DNA from: an uncultured Prevotellaceae bacterium
GTDB taxonomy: Bacteria > Bacteroidota > Bacteroidia > Bacteroidales > Bacteroidaceae
Length of the DNA: 64,000 bases
NCBI GenBank assembly: GCA_900316505.1
Contig: ONDH01000006.1
Span: 124,001 to 188,000 of the forward strand
Direction: 5' to 3'
The stretch's first letter is position 1, and each line of letters starts with the position of its first letter. The notes below the pieces were generated by a model. That model was not told where the DNA came from. It was given only the letters and a program-made list of their open reading frames with translations, and did not search any database. The translations under genes and the position numbers were made by a program. Shown one piece after another: positions 40,011-49,083 of the stretch.

Positions 40011-40740
40011 GTTGGATCTTTTCAAAGGTCATCCCTTCAAAACTGTCGAGGACATAGTTGCATCTGTCTTTGATTTCTTCGCGCGTGTGGCCAGTGGGTA
40101 GTCCGATGGTGAAGATGCCCGATGCCATGCCTGCTTGCAGTCCTGTGTAGGCGTCTTCGAACACCACACATTCATCAATGCCAGCATCAAACACTTTTGC
40201 ACCCAGTAGGTAACAGTCTGGGGCTGGTTTCGAAGCTGTGAAGTCTTCAGCAGTGAGCACTTTGTCGAACAGACTGTCAAAATCTGAAATCTGGCGTCTC
40301 ACACTATCCATCTTAGGAATATTGGAACTGGTCACTACGGCGCATTTCACCCCATTCCTTTTCAAGTCTTTTAGAAAGTCAAGCGCTCCTGGATAAAACT
40401 CGTATTTCATCTGCGCTTCCCAAGCATTCAGCCCTACTGTAATCTCTTCTTGCCATTTGGGATTGGGAAAGTAAGTGTCGAAGATTTGTGTGAGAGTGGT
40501 GCCTTTGATGAGAAATTCAAGTCGTGGTATATCGGGGCGGAATTTGCGTGCCGTAGCTCCCCAAAAGACAGTGTATTGGTCTTCTGTGTCCACCAATGTG
40601 CCGTCTAAATCGAATAACGCTACTTTCAAACGTCTGCGTCGTGGAATGTTTCTGTCACCCTTCACAAACAGCTCACCCCAAGGCGTTGCCGTCTTCTCGT
40701 CTTCGATGTCTTCGTTTCGTTTAGTCCAAAATGATGCCAT
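39994..40740 (-). CDS. HAD-family phosphatase, beta-phosphoglucomutase-like
   Basis: A 248-residue HAD hydrolase. Motif I FDLDGTLVDTED (nucleophile Asp) is at about residues 43-54. Motif II is VVTSSN, Lys is in motif III (TASKPAPDCYLLGA), and the acidic motif IV is VVFEDAYTGLQAG. The pattern matches the beta-phosphoglucomutase/phosphoglycolate phosphatase group; the substrate is unknown. It has an extra N-terminal segment of about 40 residues. The start at 40740 lies just downstream of a -7 element. Confidence 0.88.
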   Translation of the reverse strand: MASFWTKRNEDIEDEKTATPWGELFVKGDRNIPRRRRLKVALFDLDGTLVDTEDQYTVFWGATARKFRPDIPRLEFLIKGTTLTQIFDTYFPNPKWQEEITVGLNAWEAQMKYEFYPGALDFLKDLKRNGVKCAVVTSSNIPKMDSVRRQISDFDSLFDKVLTAEDFTASKPAPDCYLLGAKVFDAGIDECVVFEDAYTGLQAGMASGIFTIGLPTGHTREEIKDRCNYVLDSFEGMTFEKIQQIMEG

Positions 40741-40759
40741 GTTTATAAAAATTTTGATG

Positions 40760-40767
40760 CAAAGATA
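40760..40767 (-). promoter_or_regulatory. -7 element for the HAD gene
   Basis: TATCTTTG on the minus strand, 19 bases before the ATG at 40740. Confidence 0.65.
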
Positions 40768-40789
40768 CTTGTTTTTCATGGATTTTCAT

Positions 40790-40797
40790 TAATTTTG
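40790..40797 (+). promoter_or_regulatory. -7 element for the nitroreductase gene
   Basis: TAATTTTG matches TAnnTTTG, 36 bases before the ATG at 40834. A partial -33 (TTG) lies about 18 bases upstream. It is divergent from the HAD promoter. Confidence 0.65.
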
Positions 40798-40833
40798 CAA
40801 CGTTTTTCTTAGTCACATTTAAAACTCAAACAC

Positions 40834-41460
40834 ATGAAGAGATTAGTTTTTATTGCAGCCATGCTGCTGGTGGGCATTGCCGGTTTTGCCCAGTCAAAGA
40901 ACCTTCCAAAACCAAACCTGCAACGTCAAACCCTTTCTGTGATGGAAGCTTACAAACAACGTAAGTCAGTGCGTGAGTTTAGTGCCAAAGACCTTTCTGA
41001 GCAAGATTTGAGCGACCTTTTGTGGGCAGCACAAGGCCAGAATCGTGAGGATGGACATCTCACAGCTCCCACAGCCATGAACCGTCAGGAAATTCGCCTT
41101 TATGTTTTCACTTCCCAAGGAGCTTCGCTTTATGATCCCAAAGCAAACACTCTTACTCAAGTGGCATCTGGAGATCATCGTGCTCTTATGGCTGCAGGTC
41201 AGGCTTTCGCCAAGGATGCCCCTGTGGTTCTTCTGATGGTGGCTGATCTGGACAAGTTCGGCAGCAATAACCAGCATGCACAGAGTATGGCTGCAGTCGA
41301 TACGGGTATTGTGTGTGAAAACATCAACCTTTTCTGTTCAGCTGCAGGCTTCTCAACAGTTCCTCGTGCTACAATGGACAGCAAGGGAATCAGTGCACTT
41401 CTCAATTTGAATGAAAATCAGATTCCACTGATTAACAATCCTGTAGGCTATACGAAATAA
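40834..41460 (+). CDS. Secreted nitroreductase-family protein (SagB/ThcOx-like)
   Basis: A 208-residue flavoprotein-like protein with a clear signal peptide (KRLVFIAAMLLVGIAGFAQ), so it acts outside the cytoplasm. The nitroreductase pattern includes MEAYKQRKSVREFSAKDLSEQDLSDLLWAAQGQNRE and PTAMNRQEIRLYVF. AVDTGIVCENINLFCSAAGFSTV is later. Export is unusual for this FMN enzyme family. Substrate unknown. Confidence 0.88.
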   Translation: MKRLVFIAAMLLVGIAGFAQSKNLPKPNLQRQTLSVMEAYKQRKSVREFSAKDLSEQDLSDLLWAAQGQNREDGHLTAPTAMNRQEIRLYVFTSQGASLYDPKANTLTQVASGDHRALMAAGQAFAKDAPVVLLMVADLDKFGSNNQHAQSMAAVDTGIVCENINLFCSAAGFSTVPRATMDSKGISALLNLNENQIPLINNPVGYTK

Positions 41461-41492
41461 TACGAACCTAATAAGTGATTACGTGTGATTGG

Positions 41493-41539
41493 TTGGCTAC
41501 ACCGAGTACCGAGTGCTTCTGTGTGGCCAATCTTTGTTA
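41493..41539 (+). terminator. Terminator after the nitroreductase gene
   Basis: A 10-bp stem TTGGCTACAC (41493-41502) with GTGTGGCCAA (41521-41530), one wobble pair, is followed by TCTTTGTTAT. Confidence 0.65.
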
Positions 41540-41884
41540 TAGATGTTTTAATGGCATGTACCTTAAAAACAAAAAAAATGAAATCCATCACGGACTTCAC
41601 TTTCCTTGTCATCTTTCCTCATTGTGAAAGAATGAACCAAAATCTTTTACTAACCTAAAACCTATTGTATAACTTATGTCTAATTCACTGTTTCTTTTAT
41701 CCTATTGAAAAACAATCTATTTTACCAAAACCAAATTAACCTTACTGAGCCTTTATTTATTCTCACCTTAACACTAATACCTATTATATTATAAAGAATA
41801 ACAATTCTGTTTTATTTCAAATTCTAATTGATGTCAGTGAACTTTTTTGTGGACTTCGACAAGTCTTTGTTCCTTTTGACGCTG

Positions 41885-41892
41885 CAAAGGTA
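41885..41892 (-). promoter_or_regulatory. Orphan leftward -7 element
   Basis: On the minus strand this reads TACCTTTG. Transcription would run left through about 350 bases without a gene towards the nitroreductase terminator. Confidence 0.45.
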
Positions 41893-42286
41893 CGGACTTT
41901 TTGAATGAGAGCGCTAATAATTATCGAAAAAACTTCAAAAAGAGTGTCTTTACTTGATATATATCAATGTATGTGTGCGCACACAAGCTGTTTTTTTTGT
42001 CACACCTTGATGGTGAATGACTGGTGAATAGGTGGTGTCACGAGATCTACTGATTTCTCATTTTCTTGTTATCCAGAACACCTCGGATTGAACCTTGATT
42101 GTTAATTTGAGAGACACAGAGCAGATACACCATAAGATACGTTTATGTTTCCTTTTACGTATGTTTATGTTTCCTTTTTACCTCACTTTTTTGTCCTGTT
42201 AATTGTCACGAAATGCCTATTTTTAGGGATATATGTGCGTTTAATCTGCCTTTTTTCATGATATTTACACTTTTTTTGATAAAAAG

Positions 42287-42318
42287 TTTGGCTATGAAGA
42301 GATGATTATCTACATTTG
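42287..42318 (+). promoter_or_regulatory. Promoter of the histidine kinase gene
   Basis: TTTG (42287-42290), 20-base spacer, TACATTTG (42311-42318). A purine-rich GGAAAGGAG (42351-42359) before the ATG at 42366 is one of the few Shine-Dalgarno-like sites here. Confidence 0.8.
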
Positions 42319-42365
42319 CAAATCAATTTGAACGATGTGAAAATAAGAAAGGAAAGGAGTTGCGT

Positions 42366-43166
42366 ATGAATAGTGTAGTTTTGATGATAATTATAGTGAT
42401 TTTATTAGTAGCCTTGGCTGTTGTTTTCTATTTATATAAAAAAGAACAAAGCAAAGGTGAAAAGTATAAGCAGGGAATGAAGGCGCAGAAGGAGTATTTG
42501 CAGAATATGAGCCATGATATCCGGACGCCGATGAATGCTATATGTGGTTTTTCTCAAATTCTTTGCAACAAGCAAATTCGTGATATGCTTTCCGAAGAAG
42601 AAATCTCTGAGTATGGTGTCATCATTCAGAGTAATACGGATTTGTTGAGCACATTAGTGAATGACATCCTTGATATCTCTGACATGGAAAGTGGTAAGTA
42701 CCGTATGAATATTGGCACCTGCAATGTGAATGATGTATGCAGAAAAGCTATCAGCACTGTGAAATACCGTTGCCCAGCAGGTGTGAATCTGTACATGACT
42801 ACTGATGTGGATGATGACTATACGATAGAGAGTGATTCGAAGCGTGTAGAGCAAGTGGTGATGAACTATTTGACGAATGCCGAGAAACACACAGATGAAG
42901 GTGAGATTCATGTGCATGTGTCGTTGGATGAAAATCCTGGTATGGTCACCTTCTCGGTCACAGACACGGGTGAGGGAGTTCCTCCAGAGAATGCAGAACT
43001 TATATTCGGACGTTTTGAGAAGTTCAACACCATCAATGGTGGTACAGGTCTTGGATTACCTATCTGTCGCAAGATTGCCACACAATTGGGTGGTGAGGCA
43101 AAACTCGACTTGTCCCATCAAGGTAAGGGTGCACGTTTTATTTTCACCCATCCTGTGAAGAAATAG
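42366..43166 (+). CDS. Minimal sensor histidine kinase
   Basis: A 266-residue kinase with one N-terminal transmembrane helix (about residues 3-24). The phospho-acceptor histidine follows almost directly in NMSHDIRTPMNAI (about H50). The ATP-binding domain includes VVMNYLTNAEKHT (N box), VTDTGEGVPP (G1) and GGTGLGLPICRKIA (G2). There is no periplasmic or PAS sensor domain and no response regulator nearby. The ATG at 42366 is preferred to a TTG six bases upstream because the purine-rich site is well spaced from it. Confidence 0.88.
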   Translation: MNSVVLMIIIVILLVALAVVFYLYKKEQSKGEKYKQGMKAQKEYLQNMSHDIRTPMNAICGFSQILCNKQIRDMLSEEEISEYGVIIQSNTDLLSTLVNDILDISDMESGKYRMNIGTCNVNDVCRKAISTVKYRCPAGVNLYMTTDVDDDYTIESDSKRVEQVVMNYLTNAEKHTDEGEIHVHVSLDENPGMVTFSVTDTGEGVPPENAELIFGRFEKFNTINGGTGLGLPICRKIATQLGGEAKLDLSHQGKGARFIFTHPVKK

Positions 43167-43175
43167 GAGTTAGCG

Positions 43176-43207
43176 TAAAGGCTACCCATTCAGTTGGGTG
43201 GCCTTTA
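43176..43207. terminator. Hairpin between convergent genes
   Basis: AAAGGCTACCC (43177-43187) pairs with GGGTGGCCTTT (43196-43206) with one wobble, and a T-rich tail (ATTGTTTTTA) follows. It covers the stop codon of the leftward membrane lipoprotein. Confidence 0.75.
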
Positions 43208-44177
43208 TTGTTTTTATGATGATTTTCCCCAACAAAAAGAGAAGGACTGCCAGCAATAGGTAGCCCACGTGGATGAGTGTTGTCCATGAGACAACGAGAT
43301 AAACCAACATGCCCGCTCCAATAATTTTGGTGAGGTGGATGATGCCTGGTATGAAATAAAAATGATGATACACTTCGTCAATCACTGCTATGAGTGTGAT
43401 GATGACGAGCCAGAGCACCACCACGAGCATTGCCATCAATGGAGGCAGGACAAGTGGGTTGAGAGTGGGATGAAAGTAATACTCTTGCCAAAACTCAGGT
43501 ACGAAGTTTTGTACGGAAGCGTATAGTGAGGCCATTATGGCGATGAACATCAGGAATAAGGCGGGGTAGGGACTTTGCATCTCATCAAGAAAATTGGGAA
43601 GGTGGAAGATGTTCCACTTGTTGACGGTCTTCTTTCTTCCAATGATGATGGCGAGCAATCCGAAGGTGACGAGTGCAGACATCCAGATGACACGGCTGCT
43701 GGAGAGTGCGTCCAGTATTTCAGAGATGAGGTCGTCGGGAGTTGTTCCCTTCAGCAGTTCGCTTTCGGGAATCCATCCCATGGTTGTTTGGTTGCTTGCC
43801 ACCTTCACCCAGATGGAGTCGATGGAGTCGCCAGGAATGGTTTTGATGGCAGCCACGGCGATGACATCATCTTTATAGACAAGGCAAGTGTCCATGATGA
43901 GGTCACCCTCACGGGGAATCAGTTTCAACGAGTCTGCCTTAACAAGAAAGTTGAAATTCTCGGAGTAGTGGTGTGTAAGTCTGAACACCAAAGAATCCAC
44001 CTGCTTGGGCGTGATGTCCATCAGCGTTGAATCCTCCGCGATGGCTGTGTCAACGATGTTCACGATGGTGGGCACAGAATCGCTATCCACAGGGGTGCTG
44101 TCCGAGGGATACGAAGTTGTTCCTCCTACGCAAGATGCAATCAGCATGCCGAGGATGATATAGAATAACTTTCTCAT
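43182..44177 (-). CDS. Membrane lipoprotein with SH3-like and multi-TM parts
   Basis: A 331-residue protein I cannot name. It has a lipoprotein signal (lipobox IASC, Cys at about 16). A Ser/Asp-rich linker leads to a beta-rich domain with IWVKVASNQTTMGWIPESELLKG, similar to bacterial SH3 domains. Four or five transmembrane helices follow (from about residue 160). A lipoprotein signal joined to a polytopic membrane part is unusual. It overlaps the upstream U32 gene by 4 bases (ATGA), so it is translationally coupled. Confidence 0.75.
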   Translation of the reverse strand: MRKLFYIILGMLIASCVGGTTSYPSDSTPVDSDSVPTIVNIVDTAIAEDSTLMDITPKQVDSLVFRLTHHYSENFNFLVKADSLKLIPREGDLIMDTCLVYKDDVIAVAAIKTIPGDSIDSIWVKVASNQTTMGWIPESELLKGTTPDDLISEILDALSSSRVIWMSALVTFGLLAIIIGRKKTVNKWNIFHLPNFLDEMQSPYPALFLMFIAIMASLYASVQNFVPEFWQEYYFHPTLNPLVLPPLMAMLVVVLWLVIITLIAVIDEVYHHFYFIPGIIHLTKIIGAGMLVYLVVSWTTLIHVGYLLLAVLLFLLGKIIIKTIKATQLNG

Positions 44178-45811
44178 TGTAGAAATAGTTTCATCATGCA
44201 GTTTTTACAGTCGAAATCTAGCAGGAAACTTGCTCCGTTCGCCAGTTTCAGGGAAAGTGTCTCCTTTCTGGGTGAGTTTCTTTCTTTCAGGCACATTCCC
44301 AATTGCCGTCTGATGCAGTATTTGGATATCATGACAGGTGTTGCCTTGTCGTGCGTCAATTCGTAGGGTTTCTCCGCCTCGATGCTGATTGGCGAATGGG
44401 CTTGTCTCTCCAACGGGTAGAACCTTCTTCGTTCCGTCGTTAAAGCGTCTGACAATGTACGTCGCCATTGGCTTAGCAAGGATGAGGGGATAAAGTGATT
44501 CTTTGTCATGAGAATGTTCACTTGCTGTGCTTCGAAAATGGTGTCGCCGAGTTTGCTCAACTGCCGTTCGATATTCTCCTTCTGATGAGTGCGTGCCAGT
44601 TCGAACTTTTCCTCAATGTCAACAGATGCTGTTAATCCGTCTTCATCCGTCATTGTGATGTGATCTTCATACACATCGATGTTTACGGCAATCTTTCTTT
44701 CTGCCGAGGGCTTGCTGAGCATCTTGTCCCATTCGGTGTCTTGGTTGCGATAGTATTGGATGCCTCGTTGGGGACGGAACGAAGAGGCATTGTTCACACG
44801 GAACCCCACCAGTTTTCCCTTGTCGATATAGCAGAGTCCGTCACCATTGTGCAGCACCGTTTCTTTCGTTACAGGTTCGCCCATTGCCTTCGGCGTGTCA
44901 ATGTTCGCATCGGGCTTGTTCACTGTCTTCACGAACCCCCGATTGAAACTTTTCCGTACGTCAGGCTTGAATTTCAGATGCACATGTCCTGACGAGGCGC
45001 GGCAGAACTCCTTCGGGTGTTTAGCAATCACCCTGTCCAATGCTTCTGAATATGCAGCTGTCACATTCTTCACATAGTCAGCATCTTTCAAGCGTCCCTC
45101 TATCTTCAGCGATGATGCCCCTGCCGTCAGCAACGCTTCCAGATGGTCTATCTGGCAATTATCTTTCAAGGAGAGCAGATGCTTCTCTTTCATCACAGTT
45201 TTCCCGTCAGCCAACAGGTCAAACGCCATGCGGCACACTTGCGCACATTCCCCTCTGTTCGCGCTTCTTCCGAACAGTGCCTCACTGGCATTGCAACGTC
45301 CGCTCAAGCTGACACACAATGCTCCGTGTACAAAGACCTCGAGTTTCGTGTCAGGACATTTCTCGTGTATCTCGGCAATCTCATCCAATGTCAGTTCACG
45401 TGCCAGCACTACCTGTGGAAAGCCTAAGCCAGCAAGCATCTGCACCTTCTCCACCGTGCGGTTGTCCATTTGTGTGCTGGCATGGAGTGGAATAGGGGGG
45501 AGATTGAGTGACAAAAGACGCAAATCCTGCACAATCAGCGCATCCACTTCGATGTCGTGCAATTGCCAAATGAGCCGTTCCACCTCCAGCATCTCATCCT
45601 CGAAAATGAGTGTATTCACTGTCACATACACCTTTGCCTTATACAGATGGGCAAACTCCACCAGCCGCTCGATGTCCTCCACACTGTTTCCCGCACTGGC
45701 ACGGGCGCCATAAGCATGGGCACCTATATAGACAGCATCAGCACCGTGCCTGATGGCCTCGATGCCAATGTCTGCTGTTTTTGCCGGAGCGAGAAGTTCG
45801 ATGGGATGCAT
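44174..45811 (-). CDS. U32-family protein, probable RNA hydroxylase (RlhA/TrhP-like)
   Basis: A 545-residue U32 protein. The N-terminal TIM-barrel-like part begins IELLAPAKTADIGIEAIRHGADAVYIG. The Cys-rich signature EVFVHGALCVSLSGRCNASEALFGRSANRGECAQVCR (about 165-200) is the usual iron-sulfur ligand region. The C-terminus has another Cys pair (DFDCKNC). Family members hydroxylate 23S rRNA or tRNA using prephenate, although U32 is historically called a peptidase. Which RNA is modified cannot be told here. It overlaps metA by one base. Confidence 0.85.
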   Translation of the reverse strand: MHPIELLAPAKTADIGIEAIRHGADAVYIGAHAYGARASAGNSVEDIERLVEFAHLYKAKVYVTVNTLIFEDEMLEVERLIWQLHDIEVDALIVQDLRLLSLNLPPIPLHASTQMDNRTVEKVQMLAGLGFPQVVLARELTLDEIAEIHEKCPDTKLEVFVHGALCVSLSGRCNASEALFGRSANRGECAQVCRMAFDLLADGKTVMKEKHLLSLKDNCQIDHLEALLTAGASSLKIEGRLKDADYVKNVTAAYSEALDRVIAKHPKEFCRASSGHVHLKFKPDVRKSFNRGFVKTVNKPDANIDTPKAMGEPVTKETVLHNGDGLCYIDKGKLVGFRVNNASSFRPQRGIQYYRNQDTEWDKMLSKPSAERKIAVNIDVYEDHITMTDEDGLTASVDIEEKFELARTHQKENIERQLSKLGDTIFEAQQVNILMTKNHFIPSSLLSQWRRTLSDALTTERRRFYPLERQAHSPISIEAEKPYELTHDKATPVMISKYCIRRQLGMCLKERNSPRKETLSLKLANGASFLLDFDCKNCMMKLFLQ

Positions 45812-46728
45812 TAGTTGATTTCCTCGATGTTGAACGGTGTTTCTTGATACACGTAGTAGTTCAGCCAGTTGGTGTAGAGCAGGTTTGCTGCAGCGCGCCA
45901 CCGGACGACAGGTGTTTTCGTGGGGTCATCCTGGGGGTAGTAGTTCAGCGGCAGGTTGATGGGTTTCCCCTTCTTCAAGTCACGCTTGTACTCTCCGTCC
46001 AATGTCAGTGGCGAATACTCCAAGTGGCAGGTGATGAAGAACTCTCTTCCGTTTCTTGCCTCCACGATGGTCACGCCCGCTTCTTTGCTGTCTGCGATGA
46101 TGTGCAGCCCCGGCACTTTCTCGATGTCCTTGCGATACACCTCGCAATGGCGGCTGTGTGGAGCATAGAACACATCGTCAAAACCTCTAAAGATGGGCAG
46201 TTCTGGTGCCAGCATCTGGTGCTCGAACACACCGAAAATCTTGTTGGTCGTATTATATTTGGGCACACCATAGAAGTGGTACAACCCCGCAAATGCCGCC
46301 CAACACACATAGATGGTGCTGGTCACGTGGTTGTGTGCCCAATTGAACACCTCCTGCAACTCCTTCCAATACGTCACATCCTCATAGTTGATGAACTCCA
46401 GCGGTGCTCCCGTCACAATCAGCCCGTCATACTTCTCCTTCTTCATGTCCTCAAAGTTGCGGTAGAACGCCAGCATGTGCTCGATCGGCGTGTTCTTGCT
46501 GGTGTGCGACTTGATTTTCATGAATTCCACCCTGATTTGCAGCGCCGAGTTTGAGAGAATGCGAATAAAATCCGTTTCTGTCGTGATTTTCAGCGGCATC
46601 AAGTTGAGCACAGCCAAGCGGAGCGGACGAATCTGCTGACTGTCTGCTCGCTTGTAGCCCATCGTGAAGATGTTCTCCTGTTTCAGTTCATCGATGGCAG
46701 GGAGTTGATCGGGTAAGATGAGAGGCAT
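45811..46728 (-). CDS. metA: Homoserine O-acetyltransferase (MetA/MetAA family)
   Basis: A 305-residue MetA-type enzyme that acylates homoserine for methionine synthesis. The catalytic Cys142 is in YVCWAAF. His235 and Glu237 are probably in TCHLEYSP. Residue 111 is Glu (TGAPLEF), not the Gly of the E. coli succinyltransferase. In this family Glu111 is known to give acetyl-CoA specificity, so this is likely an acetyltransferase despite the common name. It overlaps leuB by one base (TAATG). Confidence 0.92.
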   Translation of the reverse strand: MPLILPDQLPAIDELKQENIFTMGYKRADSQQIRPLRLAVLNLMPLKITTETDFIRILSNSALQIRVEFMKIKSHTSKNTPIEHMLAFYRNFEDMKKEKYDGLIVTGAPLEFINYEDVTYWKELQEVFNWAHNHVTSTIYVCWAAFAGLYHFYGVPKYNTTNKIFGVFEHQMLAPELPIFRGFDDVFYAPHSRHCEVYRKDIEKVPGLHIIADSKEAGVTIVEARNGREFFITCHLEYSPLTLDGEYKRDLKKGKPINLPLNYYPQDDPTKTPVVRWRAAANLLYTNWLNYYVYQETPFNIEEIN

Positions 46729-47789
46729 TATTTATTTTTAATGTAATCAACAATCCAGGCACCCACTTCCTTCGTGCCGTACTTGGCGCCGCCTTCCACC
46801 TGAATTTCAGGCGTGCGCACATTCTGGTCGAGCGAAGCGTTCACTGCCTCACGGATGAGGGCACCCTCCTCCTTCAAATCGAAGTATTCGTAGAGCATGG
46901 CAACAGAAAGAATCTGAGCCAGTGGGTTGGCGATGTTCAGGCCCTTTGCTTGTGGCCAACTGCCGTGAATAGGCTCAAACACAGGGGTGTGTTCACCCGT
47001 TGAAGCAGATGGGAGCAAGCCCATAGAGCCAGTGATGCAAGAACCTTCGTCGGTGAGGATGTCACCAAACGTGTTCTCAGTCACCATCACGTCGAAGAAC
47101 TTAGGCTCCTGAATCATGCGCATGGAAGCGTTGTCCACATACATGAAGTCTGTCGTCACGTCAGGATATTGTGGAGCCATTTCTTGAGCCACAGCTCTCC
47201 ACAGACGGCTTGATGCCAGCACATTAGCCTTATCCACCACTGTCAGGTGCTTTCTTCTCTGACGAGCATACTGATAAGCCACCTTCAAGATGCGCTCCAC
47301 CTCTGCACGGCTGTAGGCGTTGGTGTCGTAAGCGTAGTCGTTGCCTTCCTTCTTCTCACCGAAGTACATGCCACCCGTCAACTCGCGGATGCAGATGAAG
47401 TCAGCGCCACGCACCAGTTCATCCTTCAGTGGAGACTTGTGCACGAGGCAGTCGAAGGTCGTCACAGGACGCACGTTGGCAAACAGACCCAACTTCTTTC
47501 TCATTGCCAACAATCCCTGCTCTGGGCGCACCTTCGCATTTGGGTTGTTGTCAAACTTGGGGTCACCCACCGATGCGAACAACACAGCATCAGCATCCAT
47601 ACATGTCTGGAATGTTTCCTCTGGGAATGGGTCGCCCACCTCATCAATGGCATGTGCGCCACAGATGGCTTCCTTGTAACTTACTTCATGTCCAAACTTC
47701 TCGGCAACGGCATTGCACACAGCTACGCCCTGCTCCATAATTTCTGGTCCGATACCGTCACCGGCCAGTACAGCAATTTTCAGTTTCAT
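46728..47789 (-). CDS. leuB: 3-isopropylmalate dehydrogenase
   Basis: A 353-residue NAD-dependent decarboxylating dehydrogenase of leucine synthesis. Motifs include [14 protein letters not shown] at the N-terminus, [26 protein letters not shown] and [24 protein letters not shown]. The ATG at 47789 matches the family start. leuA, leuC and leuD are not adjacent. It is set between thiD (8 bases upstream) and metA, an unusual mixture. Confidence 0.93.
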   Translation of the reverse strand: MKLKIAVLAGDGIGPEIMEQGVAVCNAVAEKFGHEVSYKEAICGAHAIDEVGDPFPEETFQTCMDADAVLFASVGDPKFDNNPNAKVRPEQGLLAMRKKLGLFANVRPVTTFDCLVHKSPLKDELVRGADFICIRELTGGMYFGEKKEGNDYAYDTNAYSRAEVERILKVAYQYARQRRKHLTVVDKANVLASSRLWRAVAQEMAPQYPDVTTDFMYVDNASMRMIQEPKFFDVMVTENTFGDILTDEGSCITGSMGLLPSASTGEHTPVFEPIHGSWPQAKGLNIANPLAQILSVAMLYEYFDLKEEGALIREAVNASLDQNVRTPEIQVEGGAKYGTKEVGAWIVDYIKNK

Positions 47790-47797
47790 GTCTTTAT

Positions 47798-48655
47798 TTA
47801 ATTGTAGATTCTTTCGTGTAACACCTTGTCTTCCATGAAGCACGGATGCACAGGGCCATATCCGTGTCCGAACTCATATTCCGCACCTAAAGCAATCGCC
47901 TTGCCAATAAACTCCTCGCCTTTCTCCACAGCTTGGCTCAAGTCATAACCTTTTGCCAGATAGGTGGCGATGGCAGACGAGAATGAGTCGCCCGTGCCGT
48001 TCACGTTATGTGTGGGAATGCGCCTTTTTCTGAATTCCTTCACCTCGCCCGTCTCGGCATTGTAGAGGAAGTCTGACAGCATGTCCTGTGCGGGCATTCC
48101 GCGACCCACCATCACCTGGCTCTCCATGCTCTTCACGATGACGCTGTTGCCCCACTTGCCCAGCTCCTTGATGTCCTCGCTGATGTTCGTGATTTTTCGT
48201 TTCAGCAACACCTCTGCCTCACGAAAATTCGGTGTGATGAGCGTTGCTATCGGGAAAAGTTTCTCCTTATAGGCATCAATGCTCTCATTGCTCACCAGCT
48301 GCACACCATTCGAGTCAACAATCACGGGGTCTATCACCTTCTTCACGTTCGGATACCGTTTCAGCAACTCGGCCACTCCGTCGATAATCTCTGCTGTAGG
48401 TAGCACCCCTGTCTTGACACATTGTGCCCCCACATCGCCCAGAAACGACTCTGCTTGACTCACCACCAGCTCTGCCGGAAGTGGAGTCACGCTCTTCACT
48501 TTTCGTGTGTCTTCATCCACGATGCCCGTCAGCGCACAAGCCGCATAGCCTCCACAAGCCGTAATGGCCTTGATGTCAGCCTGCATGCCTGCACTGCCCA
48601 GTGGCTCGCTGCCTGCAATCAGAAACACGATGTTGAGTTGCTTCTTCATGTACAT
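47798..48655 (-). CDS. thiD: Hydroxymethylpyrimidine/phosphomethylpyrimidine kinase
   Basis: A 285-residue ribokinase-fold kinase of thiamine synthesis. The substrate motif is [17 protein letters not shown] near residue 15 (family usually SDPSGGAG, here with Glu and Ser). [18 protein letters not shown] near residue 220 is the anion-hole/catalytic Asp motif. The variant first motif leaves a pyridoxal-kinase-like role open. It is the first gene of a leftward operon. No TPP riboswitch signature was seen upstream. Confidence 0.82.
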   Translation of the reverse strand: MYMKKQLNIVFLIAGSEPLGSAGMQADIKAITACGGYAACALTGIVDEDTRKVKSVTPLPAELVVSQAESFLGDVGAQCVKTGVLPTAEIIDGVAELLKRYPNVKKVIDPVIVDSNGVQLVSNESIDAYKEKLFPIATLITPNFREAEVLLKRKITNISEDIKELGKWGNSVIVKSMESQVMVGRGMPAQDMLSDFLYNAETGEVKEFRKRRIPTHNVNGTGDSFSSAIATYLAKGYDLSQAVEKGEEFIGKAIALGAEYEFGHGYGPVHPCFMEDKVLHERIYN

Positions 48656-48671
48656 TATTTATAATTGGGTG

Positions 48672-48679
48672 CAAAGGTA
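48672..48679 (-). promoter_or_regulatory. -7 element for the thiD-leuB-metA operon
   Basis: TACCTTTG on the minus strand, 16 bases upstream of the ATG at 48655. Five genes follow with gaps of 8 bases or overlaps of 1 to 4 bases. Confidence 0.7.
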
Positions 48680-48731
48680 CGGATAAGTGAGAGAAAAACC
48701 AAATATATTTGAGTTTTTCCGAGCGTGAGCA

Positions 48732-48757
48732 CCTTTGGTGGAGCCAAAGGCGTATTT
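48732..48757. terminator. Small hairpin with T-run
   Basis: CCTTTGG (48732-48738) and CCAAAGG (48744-48750) form a 7-bp stem, followed by CGTATTTTTT. No rightward gene precedes it, so its client is unclear. Confidence 0.4.
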
Positions 48758-48867
48758 TTTGTAGCACCTATTTAAAAGCGAAAAAGCGCTAATCTCACGA
48801 CTGGCACTTTTCTGTTCTCAATAAGTATTAATTTTTTTAAGGTAAAAAGATTGTTTTTAGGATGTTG

Positions 48868-48875
48868 CAAAGGTA
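48868..48875 (-). promoter_or_regulatory. Second leftward -7 element
   Basis: TACCTTTG on the minus strand about 190 bases upstream of the thiD promoter. It might give a longer thiD transcript. Confidence 0.4.
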
Positions 48876-49083
48876 CGCACTTTTGTGGTTGCAAACAAGC
48901 CTTAAAACATGTTTCTTAACATCTGTGTTCGGACACAGCCCATTTTTCAGCACTTTTTTGTTAAAAAATCCCTCTTGGATGAGCCGTATTTTTATCAAAT
49001 ATCACCGAAACGATCCTCGCTTCTCCTTGACTCCGTCGTGCTAGATGTTCCTTATTCCTCATTCATAAATAAGCCTTGCTCAC

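Larger units (their letters stand above)
41461..42365. other. 905-base AT-rich intergenic region
   Basis: It holds a terminator for the nitroreductase (41493-41539), a leftward -7 element (41885-41892) with no gene under it, and the histidine-kinase promoter (42287-42318). The stretch 41560-41880 is poor in G, with roughly 7-bp periodic motifs such as ACCTAAA and ACCTATT. It may be a relic of a lost gene's leader. No supported coding region was found on either strand. Confidence 0.6.

Noticed and set aside
48656-48900. Possible TPP riboswitch upstream of thiD
   Set aside because: No THI-box-like conserved elements were found on the minus strand, and the nearest promoter is only 16 bases from the start codon.
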